Origin: Amycolatopsis sp. 2-15
GTDB taxonomy: Bacteria; Actinomycetota; Actinomycetes; Mycobacteriales; Pseudonocardiaceae
Assembly: GCF_030285625.1 (NCBI RefSeq)
Contig: NZ_CP127294.1
Span: forward strand, 8,712,001-8,776,000
DNA: 64,000 bases
Direction of reading: 5' to 3'
Made by a program: the position numbers and the translations under genes. Of the stretch, positions 58,015 to 64,000 are shown one piece after another. The notes under the pieces were generated by a model, which was given only the letters and a program-made list of their open reading frames with translations, was not told the origin of the DNA and did not search any database. Within the stretch, counting starts at the first letter, position 1; each line of letters begins with the position of its first letter.

Positions 58015-58114
58015 CCCCAATGCGGCGTTCGATGCTCCATCCATGCCCCCGCCACCCTCAACGGAGGCGCTGCCCGCCCAAGCCCCATTCAACGCGCCCG
58101 AAGCCGCATTGGGG
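58015..58114. repeat. CCCCAATG-family element, copy 3 (100 bp, terminal inverted repeats)
   Basis: CCCCAATGCGGCGTTCG at 58015-58031 and CGAAGCCGCATTGGGG at 58099-58114 are inverted repeats with one mismatch and one indel. The interior 58034-58070 is shared, inverted, with 41952-41991. It sits between the divergent pepQ and B-4DMT genes. No target-site duplication is evident. Confidence 0.85.
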
Positions 58115-58144
58115 CGGACCACACGGCGTTCACCCGGTGGCACC

Positions 58145-58150
58145 TACACT
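58145..58150 (+). promoter_or_regulatory. -10 element for the B-4DMT-like gene
   Basis: TACACT is six bases before ATG 58157 with no ribosome site: a leaderless promoter. Confidence 0.5.
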
Positions 58151-58156
58151 CCGTCC

Positions 58157-58756
58157 ATGCTGGGTGCCTGGTTGACTCGCGGGCTGGTCATGGCCGCCGT
58201 CCACGCCGCCGCCATGACGCTGCTCGCCAAGTGGTCCGTGTTCCACCCGACCGACCAGACGGTGATCACGTCCGTCACCCTCGCCGTGCTGGTGGGCGTC
58301 GCGGCGCTGTGGAGCGCGGTCGACGGCTGGCGCGGCAAGCCGGACCGCGGCCGCGCCTGGTTCATCGCGTCGCTGGTCGCCGGCGTCGTCTCCGGCATCC
58401 TGTACGTGATCGGCCGCGCGGTGTTCGTCGACCAGACCGGAACCTCGGAGCTGGGCGCGGCGCTCACCGGAGGCGCGGCGTTCTCGGCGCTGCTGGTGCT
58501 GGTGCCGGCCGGGCTGGGGCTGTTCGTCGGCTCGCGCGTGCGGCGGCCGGCACCGGAGGACGACGAGCCGGAGCCCGAGGACGACGAGGACGACGGTTCG
58601 GGCAGCCAGTCGGGTCAGCTGGAGCTGCCGGAACCCGAGGCCGAACCGGCCTGCGCGCCGCGGCCGAAGCCGTCGCCGGTCAGCCGCCCAGCGGGAGCCC
58701 GGGGGCGTAGGCGTCCCACTGTCGCGGGTCGATCTCCGTCACCTCGGCCCCGTTGA
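58157..58756 (+). CDS. Four-helix membrane protein (B-4DMT transporter-like)
   Basis: 199 residues. Four hydrophobic segments (about 5-25, 36-55, 71-93, 104-124) are followed by an acidic cytoplasmic stretch (EDDEPEPEDDEDD) and a basic Pro/Arg-rich end. The four-helix part resembles the actinobacterial B-4DMT family; the transported substrate is unknown. The start is supported by a leaderless promoter. The last 77 bases overlap the convergent lipoprotein gene, an unusually long overlap, so the basic tail may be a by-product or a frameshift may precede it. Confidence 0.7.
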   Translation: MLGAWLTRGLVMAAVHAAAMTLLAKWSVFHPTDQTVITSVTLAVLVGVAALWSAVDGWRGKPDRGRAWFIASLVAGVVSGILYVIGRAVFVDQTGTSELGAALTGGAAFSALLVLVPAGLGLFVGSRVRRPAPEDDEPEPEDDEDDGSGSQSGQLELPEPEAEPACAPRPKPSPVSRPAGARGRRRPTVAGRSPSPRPR

Positions 58757-60209
58757 GGTCCACGATCGTGGTGTCGGGCAGGCCGTAGAGCTCATTTCCG
58801 AGCACCACGCCGTACCCGTGACCGTCCGAGTGGACCACGTTCGTGCCCGACTTCAGCGTCGTCTTCACGGGCAGCCCGGCGACGGGCGCGAGCGGCCGGT
58901 CCACGACCTCGCCCGCGAGGGCGGCGGCAACCGAGCGGCGGTCGACGCGGATGCGCACGCCGCGGCGGAACAGGTCCATCCGGCGGTCCGGTGACGGCAT
59001 CGCGACGCCGTCGAACGTCGTGGTCACGCGGTCGGGGCTCGAGCAGCCGCCGGCTCCCTGCACGTCGAGACCGAAGTGCTTCAGGCCCGTCGGCGCGCTC
59101 GCGGAACCGATCGCGGTCGCGCGCACGACGTCGAACGAGACGGTGTCGCACGGGTCGGTGACCGACGTCGGCGCGTGGCCGTCCGGGCGCCGGATGAGGC
59201 CGGGCCCTTCCTTCCAGGCACCGGGGATCACCACCGGCGTGTAGGGCTGGAGCGTGAAGTCCTTGTCCCAGAAGGTGAGCGAGGTGCCGTCCGCGGTCTC
59301 GTGGGCGATCACGAACGCGTCGAGCGCGCCGACCCATTCGAGGTCGGCGCTGAACCCGTCGACCACCGAGCGCTCGCGCGGCGCGGCGGTGCCCGCTACG
59401 GGCGCGAAACCCTGGTCCCCCAACGCTTCCACGCCGCTGCGGAACGCCGGGTCGTGCGAGCGGATCACGAACTGGCCGGCGCCGTTCCAGCCGGCGGCGC
59501 GGCCGGTGGTGTCGGTGAACATGAGGTAGTACCAGCCGTCGAGGAACACGACCGAGGGCTGGCCGGCGCCGTAGACGTTGTCGCGGTGCACGTCGTGCGA
59601 GGGACCGAGGATCGGGCGCCCGCCAGCCGCGCGGGTCCAGTGGATGCCGTCGGGGCTCGTCGCGAGGCCGATGGCGTTGCCGAGCGCGTGGTCGCCCGCC
59701 GCGCCCGTGTAGTACAGGTAATAGGTACCGCCGACACGCAGCACGGACGGATCGCACGTGTGCACGCCGTCGAACGCGCCGGGCGAACCGGACAGGACCG
59801 CGATCGGCGCGCCGCCACCGGGTCCCGTGAACGGACCGTCGGCCGAAGGCGCTTCGGCGTAGAGGATGTCGTCGCCGGGCGGGGCCGCGCTGCCGTACTG
59901 GCTGCACCACCACAGGCGAGTCTTGCCGTTTTCGACCATCGCGGTGGGGCCGTAGTTGTACACCGCGTCGGCGGCTCCGGCCGCGACCACTCCGTTGCTC
60001 TGGCGGGCTTTCGCGGTCTCCAGCGGGACGTTCGCCGGGCGCGGGGGTTTCGCCGGAGCCGGCTTGCCGCCCGCGATACCGCCGTGGCCGGGTCCGTCGG
60101 CCTGGGTCTGCGCGTAGCTGTCGCTGCAGCCCGCCACCACGACCCCCGACAATGCCAGGGCGAACAGGGCTCGCGCGGGTCGCCGAACCCCGCCACGAAA
60201 CGGGTGCAT
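58680..60209 (-). CDS. Lipoprotein with a beta-propeller (GH43/GH62-like) fold
   Basis: 509 residues. The signal peptide ends in the lipobox SGVVVAGC, so the mature protein should be anchored outside the membrane. After a Pro-rich linker come repeated blades: WWCSQYGSAAPPGDDILYAE, GTYYLYYTGAAGD, SPDGIHWTRA and GWYYLMFTDTTGRAAGWNG. These are typical of five-bladed propeller glycosidase relatives. Catalytic residues could not be assigned, and the C-terminal part (about 400-509) is a separate unrecognised beta region. ATG 60209 is the natural start. Confidence 0.75.
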   Translation of the reverse strand: MHPFRGGVRRPARALFALALSGVVVAGCSDSYAQTQADGPGHGGIAGGKPAPAKPPRPANVPLETAKARQSNGVVAAGAADAVYNYGPTAMVENGKTRLWWCSQYGSAAPPGDDILYAEAPSADGPFTGPGGGAPIAVLSGSPGAFDGVHTCDPSVLRVGGTYYLYYTGAAGDHALGNAIGLATSPDGIHWTRAAGGRPILGPSHDVHRDNVYGAGQPSVVFLDGWYYLMFTDTTGRAAGWNGAGQFVIRSHDPAFRSGVEALGDQGFAPVAGTAAPRERSVVDGFSADLEWVGALDAFVIAHETADGTSLTFWDKDFTLQPYTPVVIPGAWKEGPGLIRRPDGHAPTSVTDPCDTVSFDVVRATAIGSASAPTGLKHFGLDVQGAGGCSSPDRVTTTFDGVAMPSPDRRMDLFRRGVRIRVDRRSVAAALAGEVVDRPLAPVAGLPVKTTLKSGTNVVHSDGHGYGVVLGNELYGLPDTTIVDLNGAEVTEIDPRQWDAYAPGLPLGG

Positions 60210-60230
60210 GATGGCCGAGTCTAACCAGTC

Positions 60231-61150
60231 CTAACCCGGTTGGGTGAACGCGTCCCCGTCTCCCGAGTGTTCGAGGGCAACAAGCTCGACCTCGAAGCCA
60301 TCCTCGTTCTCGAGGTAGGCCGCGTAGTGCGGTTTCCCGCCCGCGTAGGGGAAACGGTCCGCGAACAGCGGCCGCCAGCCGGGCCCGCCTTGTGCGAACT
60401 CCTCGACTTCGGCGCGGGTGGCGACGTGCAGGGCGAGGTGGTTGAGGCCGGGGCGCAAGCGTTCGTGCGGTCCGGCGGCCATCGCGGGCGAGGCCTCCAC
60501 CACCAGGTAGGTGGGGCCGAGGCGCCAGGTGACGCCGTCGGGCCAGCGCTGGAACTCGCGCCAGCCCAGCCGCCCCAGCAGCCAGCCCCAGCTGCGTTCG
60601 GCGCGCGCGAGGTCGGGCACCCAGAGCTCGATGTGGTGCGGCCGCCCGTGTGCGGTGGGGAGCGCGACGAGCACGCGGTGCCCGTCGCCGTAGTGCACAC
60701 CGGAGCCGACGTCGAGGAAGCCGAGCCGCTGGGTGATCGCGAGGCTGGCCGCGTTGCCCTCGTGGACAAGCGCCCACACGGCGGGCAGGCCGAGCGTGGT
60801 GAGGCCGTGGGCCACGAGCGCACGGCCGGCTTCGGTGGCGAAGCCCTTCCCCGCGTGCTTCGCGGCGACGTAGTAGCCCAGCTCGGCGACGGCGCCGGGC
60901 AGCTCGGACGACGGTCGAAGGTGGGCGACGCCGACGACTTCACCCTCGTGCTCGACCACCCAGTGGCCCTGGCCTTCGGGCCCGTCGTAGGCGAGGCGGC
61001 GGGCCACCATGGCGCGGGCCTGGGCGGGGTCGGAGAAGTCGGCGGCGAAGAACCGGCTCATCTCCGGGTCGGCGAACACCGCCACCACGGCGTCGGTGTC
61101 GGCTTCGGTCAGGGCCCGCAGCCGGAGCCGGTCGGTGGTGAGCTCCGGGG

Positions 61151-61154
<4 letters not shown>
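60231..61154 (-). CDS. GNAT acetyltransferase fused to a VOC (glyoxalase-like) domain
   Basis: 307 residues. Residues 1-165 are a RimJ-type GNAT ([54 protein letters not shown]). Residues 172-300 are a VOC domain ([52 protein letters not shown]). One protein thus joins an acetyl-CoA enzyme with a metal-site binding fold; the VOC half may bind or modify the same substrate. GTG 61154 overlaps the aroQ stop as GTGA, so it is translated with the aro genes. Confidence 0.85.
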
Positions 61155-62697
<1,543 letters not shown>

Positions 62698-62720
62698 TCA
62701 CTACTCCTGGTTTGCCGGTC

Positions 62721-63245
62721 TTACTGCTCGCGGGCCTCGGCGGGCTCGATCGCGGCGACCGCGGCGGCCACCACCTCGGCGGGTGACTGGTGGTCGGTCT
62801 CGATCTCGACGGTCGCCACCTCCCGGTACACGGGCAGGCGCGCGTCGAGCAGGGACTTGAACGTGGCGCGCGGGTTCACGCCCGCGAGCAGCGGGCGTGC
62901 GCTCGACAGGCCGGTGCGCTGCACGCCGGCGGCGAGGCCGACGTTCAGGAACACCACCGTGTGCTTCGCCAGCACCGCCCGGGTCTCCGGGGTCAGCGGC
63001 GCGCCGCCGCCGAGGGAGAGGACGCCGTCGTGCTCGTCGAGGGCGGTGGCGACGGCCTGCGCTTCGAGCGCGCGGAACGCCTGCTCGCCGTCCTCGGCGA
63101 AGATGTCGGAGATCGCGCGGCCGGCGCGCTCGACGATGTCGTCGTCGGTGTCGCGGAACGCCACCCCGAGCGCCTCGGCGAGCAGCGGGCCCACCGTGCT
63201 CTTGCCCGAGCCCGGCGGTCCCACGACCACGGCGCGGGGGCTCAC
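62721..63245 (-). CDS. aroK: Shikimate kinase
   Basis: The 174-residue enzyme phosphorylates shikimate with ATP. The P-loop [22 protein letters not shown] (Mg/shikimate Asp), [14 protein letters not shown] and the lid Arg in RPLLAG are all present. GTG 63245 overlaps the aroC stop as GTGA. Longer frames would run into aroC. Confidence 0.95.
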   Translation of the reverse strand: MSPRAVVVGPPGSGKSTVGPLLAEALGVAFRDTDDDIVERAGRAISDIFAEDGEQAFRALEAQAVATALDEHDGVLSLGGGAPLTPETRAVLAKHTVVFLNVGLAAGVQRTGLSSARPLLAGVNPRATFKSLLDARLPVYREVATVEIETDHQSPAEVVAAAVAAIEPAEAREQ

Positions 63246-64000
63246 CAGCGCTCCTCGAGCGCCTTCAGGTAGCCCTCGGCGTTGCGCTTGCTCTCGGCCA
63301 GCGAGTCGCCGCCGAACTTCTCCAGCGCGGCGTCGGCCAGCACCAGCGCCACCACGGACTCGAGCACGACGCCCGCCCGCGGCACGGCGCACACGTCCGA
63401 GCGCTGGTGGATCGCGACGGCCGGCTCGCCGGTGCGCACGTCCACCGTGGACAGCGCCTTCGGCACGGTCGAGATCGGCTTCATCGCCACGCGCACCCGC
63501 AGGGGCTCGCCGTTGGTGATGCCGCCTTCGAGGCCGCCCGCGCGGTTGGAGCGACGCGTGACGCCGACCGGACCGGTGCCGCGGTCGATCTCGTCGTGGG
63601 CCTGGCTGCCCCAGCGCCGCGCCGTGGTGAAGCCGTCGCCGACCTCCACGCCCTTCATGGCCTGCACGCCCATGAGCGCGCCCGCGAGGCGCGCGTCGAG
63701 GCGGCGGTCCCAGTGCACGTGGGAGCCGAGGCCCGGCGGCAGCCCGTAGGCGAGCACCTCGATCACGCCGCCGACGGTGTCGCCCGCCTTCCGCACGGCG
63801 TCGACCTCGGCGACCATCGCCTCGGTGCCCTCGGCCGAGAACGCCCGCACGGGGCTCTCGTCGATCGCGTCCAGGTCACCCGGCCGCGGCAGCGGTCCCT
63901 CGGGCGCGTCGGCGCCGCCGATCGACACGACGTGGCTCAGCACCTCCACGCCCAGCAGCTGGCGCAGGAAGTTGCGCGCCACCGTGCCCAGCGCCGTGCG
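63242..64000 (-). CDS. aroC: Chorismate synthase (5' end outside the window)
   Basis: The frame is open to the right edge, giving the last 252 residues of an enzyme normally near 400. [12 protein letters not shown] at the edge, [28 protein letters not shown] and [18 protein letters not shown] are the FMN and substrate motifs of AroC. It uses reduced FMN to make chorismate from EPSP. It is the first visible gene of aroC-aroK-aroB-aroQ. Confidence 0.96.
   Translation of the reverse strand, partial: RTALGTVARNFLRQLLGVEVLSHVVSIGGADAPEGPLPRPGDLDAIDESPVRAFSAEGTEAMVAEVDAVRKAGDTVGGVIEVLAYGLPPGLGSHVHWDRRLDARLAGALMGVQAMKGVEVGDGFTTARRWGSQAHDEIDRGTGPVGVTRRSNRAGGLEGGITNGEPLRVRVAMKPISTVPKALSTVDVRTGEPAVAIHQRSDVCAVPRAGVVLESVVALVLADAALEKFGGDSLAESKRNAEGYLKALEERW

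Overview
This window is high-GC, densely coded actinobacterial chromosome. Markers are RbpA, actinobacterial IHF (mIHF), WhiA, a BldD with a c-di-GMP signature, a helicase-dead PriA, F420-type oxidoreductases, many GTG/TTG starts and many leaderless promoters. The gene set and order fit a Pseudonocardiaceae chromosome, most likely Amycolatopsis; the genus is an inference, not shown by any single feature. Most of the window is core housekeeping sequence with short overlaps (GTGA, ATGA, TGATG) between operon genes.

Layout. 1-210: the end of a sensor kinase. 448-4246 (minus strand): rbpA, secG, then the glycolytic operon gap-pgk-tpiA. 4247-5040: a gene-free stretch with a perfect 94-bp tandem repeat. 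5041-7739: winged-helix protein, LysE exporter, LLM oxidoreductase. 7778-14577 (minus): a three-gene condensin-like operon made of a kleisin-like protein, a MukE-like winged-helix protein and an SMC/MukB-like ATPase. It resembles MksBEF/JetABC but has no JetD nuclease next to it, and this is the most interesting block. 14640-18267: F420 protein, TetR with a divergent sterol-desaturase-type gene, and an unknown protein with a phosphoribosyltransferase-like motif. 18264-23201 (minus): uvrC-rapZ-yvcK-whiA. 23410-24990: secreted trypsin-like protease and exonuclease III. 25051-28757 (minus): rpe-ribE-ribAB-ribH plus a PH-domain membrane protein. 28928-30313: secreted alkaline phosphatase. 30380-33227 (minus): fmt-rsmB-flavoprotein. 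33323-39007: YqeY, small membrane proteins, a nucleotide-cyclase-like/Crp pair, an XRE regulator/glycosyltransferase-like pair and a GNAT. 39620-45888 (minus): mihF-gmk-rpoZ-coaBC, metK, priA. 45996-54632 (minus): the complete pyr operon pyrR-pyrB-pyrC-(PH-like)-carA-carB-pyrF with a PyrR-binding leader. 54894-55382: bldD. 55800-57961 (minus): pepQ-efp-nusB. 58157-61154: B-4DMT-like membrane protein, beta-propeller lipoprotein, GNAT-VOC fusion. 61151-64000 (minus): aroC-aroK-aroB-aroQ, aroC running off the right edge.

Several gene-free stretches carry structured repeats. One family has CCCCAATG ends and occurs three times (30330, 41799, 58015); one of these copies contains a 30-bp tandem array. 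The 3' end of priA is repeated downstream of the gene with a period of about 170 bp. Two strong hairpins downstream of the TetR gene share the same core. No tRNA, rRNA, CRISPR array, insertion sequence or prophage gene was seen.
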